A model generated the notes under the pieces. That model had not been told where the DNA came from. It was given only the letters and a program-made list of their open reading frames with translations, and did not search any database. Source: Oxalobacteraceae bacterium AB_14 (GTDB taxonomy: Bacteria; Pseudomonadota; Gammaproteobacteria; Burkholderiales; Burkholderiaceae_D). From it: DNA of 64,000 nt. The first letter of the stretch is position 1. Each line of letters starts with the position of its first letter. This document shows, in pieces, positions 1 to 8,795 of this stretch. The stretch is taken from NCBI GenBank assembly GCA_000381565.1, contig KB906724.1, positions 72,085 through 136,084 of the forward strand, written 5' to 3'. A program made the translations under genes and the position numbers.

Positions 1-3000
1 GGCGCCGAAGCCGCCGCCCATGGCGACGAAGGCAAGGAAGTCGCCGCCTTCCTGGAATGGGCCAAGACCGAAGGCTTCGAGCCGTTCGGCTACGCCTACT
101 ATCAGGTCAAACCGGGCGTGCGCGAGCTGGAACGCGACATCCCTAGCCGCATCGGCGTGCTGCAGGATACTTCGCATCCTGTCTACGGCACCTGCCTGGC
201 CAATATCCCCGGCGATTTCGACACGCTGTCGAAACGCGCCCACACGCTGTCCATCGTCAAAGCCGACGTTGAGGGCACGCTGCACCGCGACCAGCAACTG
301 GACTTCATCGGCATCCGCCACACCGACGCGCAAGGCGCGATCCTGGGCGAGTACTGCTTCGTGGGCCTGTTCACCCGCGCCGCCACCGCGACGCCGCTGA
401 ACCGCCTGCCGTTCGCGCGTGGCCGCGTGGCCAAGGTGTTGAGCATCGCCGGCGTGCGCCAGGAAGGCTTCCGCGCCGAGAAATTCATCGAGATCCTCGA
501 ATCGCTGCCGCGCACCGAAGCGCTGGAAGCGGAACCTGAATGGCTGGCCGAAGTTTGCGGCGCCGTCGTTTCGCTGTACAAGCAGCCGCGCACCAAGGTT
601 TTCGCCCGCCGCGACGTGTACGCACGCCACCTGAACGTGCTGGTCTACCTGCCGCGCGAGCGTTACAGCGCAAGTGTCGCTTCGTCGCTGGCCAAGGCGC
701 TGCAAGCGAGTTCCGGCGCGCAGCATGTCAGCTCGCAGACGCTGGTGGCCGACGGCCCGCTGGCCCGCGTGTACCTGATCGCCCACGCCGCGCGCTATCC
801 GCTGGACCTGGAAACCGATATCCAGCAGCCGCTGTTGTCGGTGCTGGACGGCTGGCACAACCAGTTCTCCGCGCTGGCCGACGCCGTGCCGGACGTGCCG
901 CTGCGCGCCAGCCTGCGCAGGATGTGCGCCACGCTGCCGATCGACTACGTCGCCACCACCGCGCCGGAAGCGGCCTTCCATGACCTGGGCACCATCCTGC
1001 GCAACACCGATCCATCGCGCGTGGACGTGCGTGTGGAAACCGTGGCCGATGCGACCACCATCCGTTTGTATTCCGTCGACCGCGTACCGTCGCTGTCGAC
1101 CATCCTGCCAGCGCTGCATAACGCCGGCGTGGCGATCGACCGTGAACAAGCGCACTCGCTGCGCGTGGACGGCCAGCGTCACTTCGTCACCAGCCTGTCG
1201 GTGGATGCCGCCAGCGCCGCCAGCCTGGCCAAGGCCGACATTGTGCCGGTCGCGCAGGAACTGTTCGCCGCACTGTTCAACAACGAAGCCGAAGACGGCC
1301 GCCTGAATGGCCTGGTCATCGAAGGCGGCTTGAGCGTGCGCCAGGTACAACTGGTGCGCGCCTACATGAGCTACTGGCGCCAGACCGGCAGCCGTTTCTC
1401 GGTGCGCTACATCGCCGAGACGCTGCGCAAGCAGCCGGTGGTGGTCAAGCAGCTGGTGGACGCCTTCCTGCAGCGCTTCAACCCAGCGCTGGACGCCGCC
1501 ACCCGCGCCGCCGCGCTGGACGCGCTGGCCGGCATCAAGAGCCGCCTGCCGGCGATCAACCACGCCGACAGCGAAGAAGTGCTGGGCGCGATGACCGACC
1601 TGATGGTCGCCACGCTGCGCACCAACTACTTCCAGAATAACCAGAAGGGCGACAAGATCATCTTCAAGTTCGACACCAGCAGCCTGTCGCTGGTGCCGGA
1701 ACCGCGTCCGTTCCGCGAGATCTTCGTGTTCTCGCGCCGCTTCGAAGGCGTGCACCTGCGCGGCGGCCCGGTCGCCCGCGGCGGCCTGCGCTGGTCGGAC
1801 CGCATGGAAGACTACCGCACCGAAGTCCTCGGCCTGGTGAAGGCGCAGATGGTGAAGAACGCCGTCATCGTGCCGGCCGGCGCCAAGGGCGGCTTTGTCT
1901 GCAAGCAGATGCCGAAGGACGCCGTGCGTGAGACCATCGCGGCCGAAGGCGAAGCAGTGTATCGCCTGTTCATCGCCAGCCTGCTGGAAATGACCGACAA
2001 CCGCGTGCTGGGCAAGATCGTTTCGCCAGCCGACACCATCTGCTACGACGAGAACGACCCGTACCTGGTGGTGGCTGCCGACAAGGGCACCGCGACCTTT
2101 TCCGACATCGCCAACGGCATCGCCGTGCAGCGCGGCTTCTGGCTGGGCGATGCGTTCGCGTCGGGCGGTTCGAACGGCTACGATCACAAGAAGATGGGCA
2201 TCACCGCCAAGGGCGCGTTTGAAGCCGTCAAGCGCCACTTCTACGAAATGGATCACGACATCCACGCCACGCCAGTGACCATGGTCGGCGTGGGCGACAT
2301 GTCGGGCGACGTGTTCGGCAACGGCGCGCTGCTGTCGCGCAAGCTGAAGATCGTGGCGGCCTTCGATCACCGCCATATCTTCCTCGATCCGAATCCGGAC
2401 ATGGAAAAATCCTTCGTCGAACGCGAGCGCATGTTCGCGCTGCCGCGCTCCTCGTGGGACGACTACAACAAGGAGCTGATCTCGGCCGGCGGCGGCGTGT
2501 ACCCGCGCAGCGCCCGCAGCATCGAGCTGTCGCCGCAGATCCGCGCCGCGCTGGACATCGAAGAAACCTCGCTGGCGCCGGAAGAACTGATGCACCGCAT
2601 CCTGCTGGCGCCCGTTGACCTGTTCTACAACGGCGGTATCGGCACCTACATCAAGGCGTCGACCGAATCGCACGCACAGGTCAAGGACCGCGCCAACGAT
2701 AATATCCGCGTCGACGGCAACCAACTGCGCTGCAAGGTCGTCTCCGAAGGCGGCAACCTGGGCGCGACCCAGGCCGGCCGTATCGAATTCGCGCTGGCGG
2801 GCGGCCGCATCTTCACCGATGCGATCGACAACTCGGCCGGCGTGGATTGCTCCGACCATGAAGTGAACGCGAAGATGTGGCTGGACGTGGAAATGAACGC
2901 CGGCCAGCTGAGCGAAGCAGACCGCAACCGCGTGCTGAACGAAATGACCGCCGACATCGAACGCCTGGTCCTGCGCGACAACACGCTGCAAACGCAGCTG

Positions 3001-4143
3001 CTGGTACGCGAAGCGCAGGCGCAGACCGACGCCGCCGTGCAAGACGGCTACGCCGCGCTGATCGCGTCGCTGGAAGAAGAGGGCGCGCTGTCGCGTGAGC
3101 TGGAGCAGCTGCCATCGGTGGCTGAACTGGCGCGCCGCAAGGCCGACGGCCGTTGCCTGACCACGCCGGAACTGGCGGTGGTGATCGCCAACGTCAAGAA
3201 CCGCTACAAGCGCATCCTGTCGGCGCTGCCGCTGACGGACCTGAGCTGGGCCGAGTCGGTGCTGAAGCCGTACTTCCCGGATCTGCTGGTGGCAACCCGC
3301 CCAGCGCTGGCGCACCCGCTGGCCAACGCCATCCTGGCGACCGTGCTGGCCAATGAATCGGTCAACCGTTGCGGCCCGCTGATGCTGCGCCAACTGGCCG
3401 GCGAGCATGGCGTGGACGAGTCGGATGTGATCCTGGCGTGGGGCCAGGCATGGTCCGCGCTGAACCTGGCGCCGATCTTCACGACGCTCGATGCCGATGC
3501 GCTGAAGGTGCCGCGCGCCGTGTCGATCAAGGTCGATGCGCGTACCCGCGTGCTGCAAAAATCGGTGATGGAAGGCGTGCTGACGGTGCCTGCCGACCAA
3601 TTGCGCGGCGGTGTCGCCGAGTTGACCAAGCTGTTCGCCAGGCCTGAAACGCTGGCGCAGCTGACGCCGGCCGACGGCCAGTCGGATGCGGATATCACTT
3701 CCGGCCTGCGCGCCGAATTCGTACAGGCCTGGAAGGCTGTCGAGGCGATCGATGCGGTGGCGGCGTTTGTGTTCGCGGCGCTGTCGGTATCGCGTCCGGA
3801 AGGCATGGACCTGCCGGCGTTCCTGCAAGTTGGCCTGGCGCTGCGCGCGCAGGTCGGCATCGATACGCTGGAGCGCGGTCTGAAGCTGCCGGCCACCAGC
3901 CGCTCGCAAGAGCAGCTGCGCAGCTACGCCCAGAACGCGCTGCGCCGCACGCAGCAACGTTTGCTGTCGCAGGTGCTGCAGCATGCGACCGGCGACCATA
4001 CGGCGGCGGAAGCGGTGGAAGTCGTGGCCAACACGCTGGGCTTGTCCGGCTACTCGGCGGCGACCGATCTGGAACAGGCGATGCTGGACGTTTGGGCTTT
4101 GTCCGAAGCGACCAACACCGGCAACACGATGCTGGCGGTGTAA
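1..4143 (+). CDS. NAD-specific glutamate dehydrogenase, large type (5' end missing)
   Basis: Oxidatively deaminates glutamate to 2-oxoglutarate and ammonia with NAD+ in the cytoplasm. The frame is open from base 1, so the start lies upstream; 1380 residues are present, against about 1600 for the large (180 kDa type) family. The glycine-rich segment GGPVARGGLRWSDR (about 1765-1806) and the catalytic-lysine region VPAGAKGGF (about 1870-1896) mark the dehydrogenase core; a long C-terminal helical extension typical of the large enzymes follows. astE starts 4 bases after the stop, suggesting co-transcription and a shared arginine/glutamate catabolic role. Family assignment is firm; the N-terminal regulatory part cannot be judged. 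Confidence 0.95.
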   Translation, partial: GAEAAAHGDEGKEVAAFLEWAKTEGFEPFGYAYYQVKPGVRELERDIPSRIGVLQDTSHPVYGTCLANIPGDFDTLSKRAHTLSIVKADVEGTLHRDQQLDFIGIRHTDAQGAILGEYCFVGLFTRAATATPLNRLPFARGRVAKVLSIAGVRQEGFRAEKFIEILESLPRTEALEAEPEWLAEVCGAVVSLYKQPRTKVFARRDVYARHLNVLVYLPRERYSASVASSLAKALQASSGAQHVSSQTLVADGPLARVYLIAHAARYPLDLETDIQQPLLSVLDGWHNQFSALADAVPDVPLRASLRRMCATLPIDYVATTAPEAAFHDLGTILRNTDPSRVDVRVETVADATTIRLYSVDRVPSLSTILPALHNAGVAIDREQAHSLRVDGQRHFVTSLSVDAASAASLAKADIVPVAQELFAALFNNEAEDGRLNGLVIEGGLSVRQVQLVRAYMSYWRQTGSRFSVRYIAETLRKQPVVVKQLVDAFLQRFNPALDAATRAAALDALAGIKSRLPAINHADSEEVLGAMTDLMVATLRTNYFQNNQKGDKIIFKFDTSSLSLVPEPRPFREIFVFSRRFEGVHLRGGPVARGGLRWSDRMEDYRTEVLGLVKAQMVKNAVIVPAGAKGGFVCKQMPKDAVRETIAAEGEAVYRLFIASLLEMTDNRVLGKIVSPADTICYDENDPYLVVAADKGTATFSDIANGIAVQRGFWLGDAFASGGSNGYDHKKMGITAKGAFEAVKRHFYEMDHDIHATPVTMVGVGDMSGDVFGNGALLSRKLKIVAAFDHRHIFLDPNPDMEKSFVERERMFALPRSSWDDYNKELISAGGGVYPRSARSIELSPQIRAALDIEETSLAPEELMHRILLAPVDLFYNGGIGTYIKASTESHAQVKDRANDNIRVDGNQLRCKVVSEGGNLGATQAGRIEFALAGGRIFTDAIDNSAGVDCSDHEVNAKMWLDVEMNAGQLSEADRNRVLNEMTADIERLVLRDNTLQTQLLVREAQAQTDAAVQDGYAALIASLEEEGALSRELEQLPSVAELARRKADGRCLTTPELAVVIANVKNRYKRILSALPLTDLSWAESVLKPYFPDLLVATRPALAHPLANAILATVLANESVNRCGPLMLRQLAGEHGVDESDVILAWGQAWSALNLAPIFTTLDADALKVPRAVSIKVDARTRVLQKSVMEGVLTVPADQLRGGVAELTKLFARPETLAQLTPADGQSDADITSGLRAEFVQAWKAVEAIDAVAAFVFAALSVSRPEGMDLPAFLQVGLALRAQVGIDTLERGLKLPATSRSQEQLRSYAQNALRRTQQRLLSQVLQHATGDHTAAEAVEVVANTLGLSGYSAATDLEQAMLDVWALSEATNTGNTMLAV

Positions 4144-4147
4144 GTAG

Positions 4148-5137
4148 ATGAGCGATTTGCCCAAGGTTTTGCCGGAATCTGTACGCGCGCTGGCTGAAGC
4201 GGATTTCAGCGTGGTCGCGCAGCGTTTTTCGGCGGCCGGGTTTGCGGTGACGCAGCCGGCCGATGGTATCCTGACCATCAAGGCCGGGGGCGATCGTCCG
4301 AGCGTGCTGATTTCGGTCGGCGTGCATGGTGACGAGACGGGACCGATCGAAGTGGTGGCGTATCTGCTGGACGCCTTGTCGCAGCAGGCGTCCGCGCTGG
4401 CGGTCAACCTGATGCTTTGCGTCGGCAATATCGGCGCGATCAGGGCCGGCAAGCGCTTCATCGACGCCGACTTGAACCGCATGTTCCGCAAGGAGCGCGG
4501 TTCGCTGGAAGGTACGTCCGAAGCGGCGCGCGCCGATGCGATGATCGCCGCGACCACGGCCTTCTTCGACGGCGCGGGGCCGCTGCGCTGGCATCTGGAT
4601 CTGCATACGGCGATACGGCCGTCGGTGTATCCAACCTTCGCCATCGTACCGGAGCTGATCGCCGACCAGCCGCGCCGCGAGTTGATCGAGTGGCTAGGCC
4701 TGGCCGGCATCGGCGCCGTCATCATGAACCCGGCTTCGGTCGGGACCTACAGCTATTATTCGGCCGAGCATCACGCGGCGGCCGGCACCACGGTGGAGCT
4801 GGGGCGCATCGGCACGCTGGGGCAGAACGATTTGTCGCAGTTCGCCGATGCCTCGCTGGCGCTGGACGACCTGCTGCGCGGCGCGGCCAAGCGCGAGGCG
4901 AGGCAGCAGCCGCATGTGTTCAACACGGCGCGCCAGATCATCAAGTTGAGCGACCAGTTCCAGATGGCGTTCGGCAAAGAGACGCACAACTTCACGGCGC
5001 TCAAGCAGGGCGAGGAAATCGCCCGCGACGGCGACACCGTCTACACCGTCCAGCATCCCGAAGAACTGGTGGTGTTCCCCAATCCCGACGTCCGCATCGG
5101 CCTGCGCGCCGGCCTGATGGTGGTGCGCGTCGCTTGA
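4148..5137 (+). CDS. astE: Succinylglutamate desuccinylase
   Basis: Zinc hydrolase of the AstE/AspA (M14-like) family that splits N-succinylglutamate into succinate and glutamate, the last step of the arginine succinyltransferase pathway. The 329-residue length is normal. The zinc-ligand motif GVHGDETGPIE (about residues 58-68) and the HLDLHTAIRPS segment carrying the third ligand are visible. The ATG lies 4 bases after the glutamate dehydrogenase stop, so the product glutamate and the enzyme that consumes it are probably made together. The other ast genes are not in the window, so the pathway assignment rests on the family. Confidence 0.92.
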   Translation: MSDLPKVLPESVRALAEADFSVVAQRFSAAGFAVTQPADGILTIKAGGDRPSVLISVGVHGDETGPIEVVAYLLDALSQQASALAVNLMLCVGNIGAIRAGKRFIDADLNRMFRKERGSLEGTSEAARADAMIAATTAFFDGAGPLRWHLDLHTAIRPSVYPTFAIVPELIADQPRRELIEWLGLAGIGAVIMNPASVGTYSYYSAEHHAAAGTTVELGRIGTLGQNDLSQFADASLALDDLLRGAAKREARQQPHVFNTARQIIKLSDQFQMAFGKETHNFTALKQGEEIARDGDTVYTVQHPEELVVFPNPDVRIGLRAGLMVVRVA

Positions 5138-5228
5138 TCTTTACGTCGCTTTACACTCGGCGGTATCATGGTTACATGGATTAGTTCGTTAATAGGTACA
5201 ACAGTGACCTAACAACGGAGTAATCATC

Positions 5229-5741
5229 ATGACGACAGCCATCAGCGGCGTTTCAGGCGCCAGTACCCAAGCCACCTCCTTCGATCCTGCGAAGGGGGCG
5301 GCGCGCTTTGCGGCCAAGGTATTCACCGACCTGGACGCCGACAAGGACGGCAAGGTCAACAAAGACGAGTTCGTATCGGGCCTGGAAAAGAAGGGCGTGT
5401 CGGCCGACGACGCCACCAAGCAGTTCGACGCGATCGACACGCAGAAGAACGGTTCGATCACCCAATCCGATCTGGAAACTGCGATCAAGAGCGGCAGCTT
5501 CGCGCCGCCGCGCCCTGGCGGCGCTCAGGGCGGCAAGCCTGCTGAAGGCGCGCACGGCGGCGGCGGTGGCGGCGCGGGCGGCGTCAGCAGCTCCAGCAGC
5601 TCGACCAAAACCTATGAAGCGGCGGACACCAACCAGGACGGCACGGTCTCCGAGCAGGAGCAACTGGTGTACAGCGTTTCCCACCCCGACAAAACGACCG
5701 ACGCCAGCAAGATCGGCAACAACGTCGACCAGCTGGCCTGA
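5229..5741 (+). CDS. EF-hand calcium-binding protein
   Basis: 170-residue protein with three EF-hand-type loops: D36-x-D38-x-D40-G41...E47 (complete), a second from D70 to D81 (ends in Asp rather than Glu), and a third, DTNQDGTVSEQE, near the C terminus. Loops two and three are separated by a Pro/Gly-rich linker and a serine run. There is no obvious signal peptide or membrane segment. A ribosome-binding site (GGAG) precedes the ATG. Calcium binding is predicted from the loops; the role is unknown. Similar low-complexity EF-hand proteins are common in Massilia-type genomes (recollection, not checked). Confidence 0.85.
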   Translation: MTTAISGVSGASTQATSFDPAKGAARFAAKVFTDLDADKDGKVNKDEFVSGLEKKGVSADDATKQFDAIDTQKNGSITQSDLETAIKSGSFAPPRPGGAQGGKPAEGAHGGGGGGAGGVSSSSSSTKTYEAADTNQDGTVSEQEQLVYSVSHPDKTTDASKIGNNVDQLA

Positions 5742-5803
5742 ACGTCTCGATTGCGTCGATTGCGCTACACTGGCAGTTCTCTATTTCATGTCGGGAGTTC
5801 GCG

Positions 5804-6313
5804 ATGTCGTTATCGATGCATCAGGTTTCGGTGCCCGTGTTTGTGCGTGGCTTGAAGGTGTTGTCGGATTTGCTGGGGAAGGCCGAGGCCTATGTCGAGC
5901 AGCATGGCTCGGTGCCCGACGCGATGATTTCCGCGCGGCTGGCCGACGATATGCTGCCGCTGTCGGCGCAGGTGCAGCGCGCCAGCGATACGTCGAAAAT
6001 GTCGGTGGAGCGCTTGAGCGGCGTGGCCGCGCCCAAGTTTGAAGACAACGAAACCTCGTTCGCTCAATTACAACAGCGAATTACCGATACCATTACTTAC
6101 TTGAACAGCGTCGCCGAAAGCGACTTCGCCGGCAGCGAGGCGCGCGCGATCAAACTTAATTTTGGTGCGTTCCAGCCGGAGTTCCAGGGGGACGACTATC
6201 TGCTGACGTTCGCATTGCCGAACTTCTTCTTCCACATCACCACCGCCCACGACATCTTGCGCAACCAGGGCGTCCCGGTCGGCAAGCGCGATTATCTCGG
6301 ACCGTTCGCTTAG
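5804..6313 (+). CDS. DUF1993 family protein
   Basis: 169-residue soluble protein matching the DUF1993 family (opening MSLSMHQVSVPVFVRGL, then a helical DinB-like four-helix pattern). The biochemical role of the family is not established. A GGGAG ribosome-binding site precedes the ATG. Its stop overlaps by four bases the stop of a convergent 38-codon gene on the other strand. No catalytic motif stands out. Confidence 0.85.
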   Translation: MSLSMHQVSVPVFVRGLKVLSDLLGKAEAYVEQHGSVPDAMISARLADDMLPLSAQVQRASDTSKMSVERLSGVAAPKFEDNETSFAQLQQRITDTITYLNSVAESDFAGSEARAIKLNFGAFQPEFQGDDYLLTFALPNFFFHITTAHDILRNQGVPVGKRDYLGPFA

Positions 6314-6426
6314 CCGCGCATCAGCCAGGCCGCCAGCGTGCCCGCCAGACCCAGTAAAACAACGGCGGCGCCCGCGACGGCAGGATGGAAACGCCGGGAT
6401 ACGGTGGGGATCTTTTGAATTGGCAT
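6310..6426 (-). CDS. Small single-pass membrane peptide, 38 aa
   Basis: A short reading frame of 38 codons, starting MPIQKIPTVSRRFHP and followed by one hydrophobic stretch, AVAGAAVVLLGLAGTLAAWL, ending in MRG. An AAGGAG ribosome-binding site lies at the right distance upstream on the minus strand, and the basic N terminus suggests an N-in topology. It converges on and slightly overlaps the DUF1993 gene. I do not recognise a family. Support is the combination of ribosome-binding site, ATG and transmembrane segment. Confidence 0.6.
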   Translation of the reverse strand: MPIQKIPTVSRRFHPAVAGAAVVLLGLAGTLAAWLMRG

Positions 6427-6604
6427 GATGGGCTCCTTCTTGGCTGGATGTAACACTTCAGCCTAGAGTAGCTTGACAACAATTTCCAATCTATACATCC
6501 CGCTGTATCAAAAGTAAGCAACTGTAACGGAGCCCTTACCCCGCCTGGGGTCTGAGTTGTTTTTCTAACACAAAATTACTGTAATGCGACGGGCCGGAAG
6601 GCCC

Positions 6605-6610
6605 TATAAT
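6605..6610 (+). promoter_or_regulatory. Candidate -10 box for the amino-acid permease
   Basis: A perfect TATAAT lies about 45 bases upstream of the permease start. No good -35 is found at 16-18 bases spacing (TTACTG sits further away), so this is only a candidate core promoter. Confidence 0.35.
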
Positions 6611-6654
6611 CGCTTAGTTTTTTTGCCCGTACATATCTCCCACAAGGATTGCCT

Positions 6655-8121
6655 GTGAACCAAACGCTGGTCCAGAAACTGACCCGTACCAAGCCGGTCG
6701 ACAACACAGTAGAAACTGCTCATACCAATGGCAACGGCCTGCACCGCTCGATAGGCTTGTTTCCCCTGACAATGATAGGTGTCGGCGCCACGATCGGCAC
6801 CGGTATCTTCTTCACGATGGTGGAGGCCGTGCCGAAAGCCGGGCCTTCCGTGATCCTGTCCTTCCTGTTCGCCGCCATCACCGCCGGCCTGACCGCGCTG
6901 TGCTACGCCGAGCTGTCGTTCCGCATTCCGGCGTCGGGCTCGTCGTATTCGTTTGCCTACGCCACGGTCGGCGAGTTCCTGGCCTTCATCATGGCCGCCT
7001 GCCTGTTGCTCGAATATGGATTGGCGGCCAGCGCGACGGCGATCGGCTGGTCCGATTACCTGAACAACTTCCTCAACAACGCCTTCGGCTGGCATATCCC
7101 CGAAGTGCTGCGCTCGCCGATGATCGTCTCCGGGCCCAAGGGCATGGAACTCCATCTCGGCCATATCAACCTGCCGCCAGTGCTGCTGGTCGTCCTGTGC
7201 TGCCTGCTGCTGATACGCGGCACCAAGGAATCGGCCACCACCAACGCCATCATGGTGATGATCAAGCTGGCGATCCTGGTCTTCTTCGTGGTGATCGCGT
7301 TTGCCGGCTTCGATATAAACAATTTCCATCCATTCTTCAGCCCGGACAACGGCGTGCACATCACCGGCATGACCGGCGTGACGGCCGCGGCGGCGACGGT
7401 GTTCTTCTCCTTTATCGGACTCGATACCGTGGCCACCGCCGGCGAGGAAGTGCGCGATCCAAAACGCAACGTGCCGATCGGCATCCTGTCGGCGCTGGGC
7501 ATCGTCACCGTGTTCTACCTGCTGGTGGCCGTGGCGGCGATGGGCGCGCAGCCCGCCTACAAGTTCGCCGGGCAGGAAGCCGGCCTGGCCGTGATCCTGC
7601 AAAACGTGACGGGCAAGACCTGGCCGGCGCTGGTGCTGGCGGCGGGCGCCGTGATCTCGGTGTTCAGCGTGACGCTGGTGACGATCTACGGCCAGACCCG
7701 CATCCTGTACGCGATCTCGAAGGACGGCCTGATTTCGTCATCGTTCCGCAAGGTCAGCCCGCGTACCGCCTCGCCGGTGCATAACACGCTGATCGTCTGC
7801 ACGGTGGTCGGCCTGGTGGCCGGTTTCGTCGATGCGACCTTCCTGTGGGATATGGTCAGCATGGGCACGCTGACGGCCTTCATCGTGGTGTCGCTGGCGG
7901 TGCCGGTGATGCGCAAGAAGGAAAACGGCAAGGGCACCAAGGGCTTCCGCGTACCGTTCGGCCCTTACGTGGTGCCGGGCCTGAGCATCGTGGCCTGCCT
8001 GTACCTGATGTTCGGCCTGTCGATGACGACCTACACCATCTTCATCATCTGGATGAGCGCGGCGGTGCTGACCTACTTCCTGTATGGCATGCGCAATTCG
8101 CGACTGAATCACGCCAGGTAA
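6655..8121 (+). CDS. APC-family amino-acid permease
   Basis: Inner-membrane amino-acid transporter of the APC superfamily (cationic amino-acid transporter/YfnA-like branch), about 488 residues with roughly 12 hydrophobic helices. The TM1 signature GVGATIGTGIFF and the TM6-7 region FFSFIGLDTVATAGEEV are characteristic. GTG at 6655 is chosen because AAGGA at 6644-6648 is correctly spaced from it; a TTG at 6649 would abut the ribosome-binding site. Substrate is not readable from sequence. A strong intrinsic terminator follows, so it is probably monocistronic. Confidence 0.92.
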   Translation: MNQTLVQKLTRTKPVDNTVETAHTNGNGLHRSIGLFPLTMIGVGATIGTGIFFTMVEAVPKAGPSVILSFLFAAITAGLTALCYAELSFRIPASGSSYSFAYATVGEFLAFIMAACLLLEYGLAASATAIGWSDYLNNFLNNAFGWHIPEVLRSPMIVSGPKGMELHLGHINLPPVLLVVLCCLLLIRGTKESATTNAIMVMIKLAILVFFVVIAFAGFDINNFHPFFSPDNGVHITGMTGVTAAAATVFFSFIGLDTVATAGEEVRDPKRNVPIGILSALGIVTVFYLLVAVAAMGAQPAYKFAGQEAGLAVILQNVTGKTWPALVLAAGAVISVFSVTLVTIYGQTRILYAISKDGLISSSFRKVSPRTASPVHNTLIVCTVVGLVAGFVDATFLWDMVSMGTLTAFIVVSLAVPVMRKKENGKGTKGFRVPFGPYVVPGLSIVACLYLMFGLSMTTYTIFIIWMSAAVLTYFLYGMRNSRLNHAR

Positions 8122-8140
8122 CCCGGCGAGACGAAAAAAA

Positions 8141-8173
8141 CCCCGGTAACGCGCAAGCGGCCGGGGCTTTTTT
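8141..8173 (+). terminator. Intrinsic terminator of the permease gene
   Basis: CCCCGG (8141-8146) pairs with CCGGGG (8161-8166) and is followed by a run of T at 8168-8173, 19 bases after the permease stop codon. Confidence 0.85.
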
Positions 8174-8185
8174 ACGTCTGTTTGC

Positions 8186-8284
8186 TTACGCTTCTTCTTT
8201 GCCTGGCTTGGCGCCCAGGTAGAGACGCAGTACGAGGCCGGACAGGGCGATGGCGGCGGGCAGGTTTTCGATGATGGTCAGCAT
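8186..8284 (-). CDS. Very small protein, 32 aa
   Basis: A 32-codon frame on the minus strand: begins MLTIIENLPAAIALSG and ends in a charged tail GAKPGKEEA, with an amphipathic or weakly hydrophobic middle. A GGAG ribosome-binding site sits just upstream. It lies 31 bases downstream of the 84-residue gene on the same strand and may be its operon partner. I do not recognise a family. Confidence 0.5.
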   Translation of the reverse strand: MLTIIENLPAAIALSGLVLRLYLGAKPGKEEA

Positions 8285-8315
8285 GGTGATCTCCAGGAAG
8301 TTAAATTCGGTTCAA

Positions 8316-8570
8316 TTAGCCGCGCGACGCCATGTAGCGCAGTTCGGCAGACAGATTAGGGGAATGACGTTCGCAGTCGTTGGCCAGGCGGTTCATCCAG
8401 GACGCGGAGGCTTCCATCTGGCGTTGCGAAACAACTTCCTCTGCCACGACGGCTGGACGTGGCTTGACTGCGAACAGTGCGGCGATCAGCTGGCGTGCTG
8501 CGGCGGCGACATTGCTGGCGTAGCGGGTCGTGGTCAGGTCGATGTAAATCAGGTTGTTCGTTGCGCTCAT
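8316..8570 (-). CDS. Small conserved-type hypothetical protein, 84 aa
   Basis: 84-residue protein (opens MSATNNLIYIDLTTTRYAS, ends LRYMASRG) with an alanine-rich helical centre and several Arg/Glu. AAGGAG lies 6-7 bases before the ATG. It has no signal peptide or membrane segment. The N-terminal YIDLTTTRYASNVAAAARQL pattern looks like a designed small protein rather than antisense noise. Function unknown. The upstream 225 bases are AT-rich and shared with the divergent diguanylate cyclase, so they probably hold promoters for both. Confidence 0.7.
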   Translation of the reverse strand: MSATNNLIYIDLTTTRYASNVAAAARQLIAALFAVKPRPAVVAEEVVSQRQMEASASWMNRLANDCERHSPNLSAELRYMASRG

Positions 8571-8795
8571 CAGAAGCTCCTTAAATGTTCGTTTGTTGCA
8601 GTGCAGTATGCGCGTCTTTCAGTAATAAATAAAATTTTGATTTATGATACTCGCCATAAGAAAAACATATAACTGCCGATTTCCCCTATGATGGAAGCGT
8701 TCTGGATAGTAACTTTTTTCGTTTGGGATTTTTTACGAGCCGACCGCCATCGGGTATGATTACTGTCCAACTGGCAATAATTTGACGGAGCTCCG

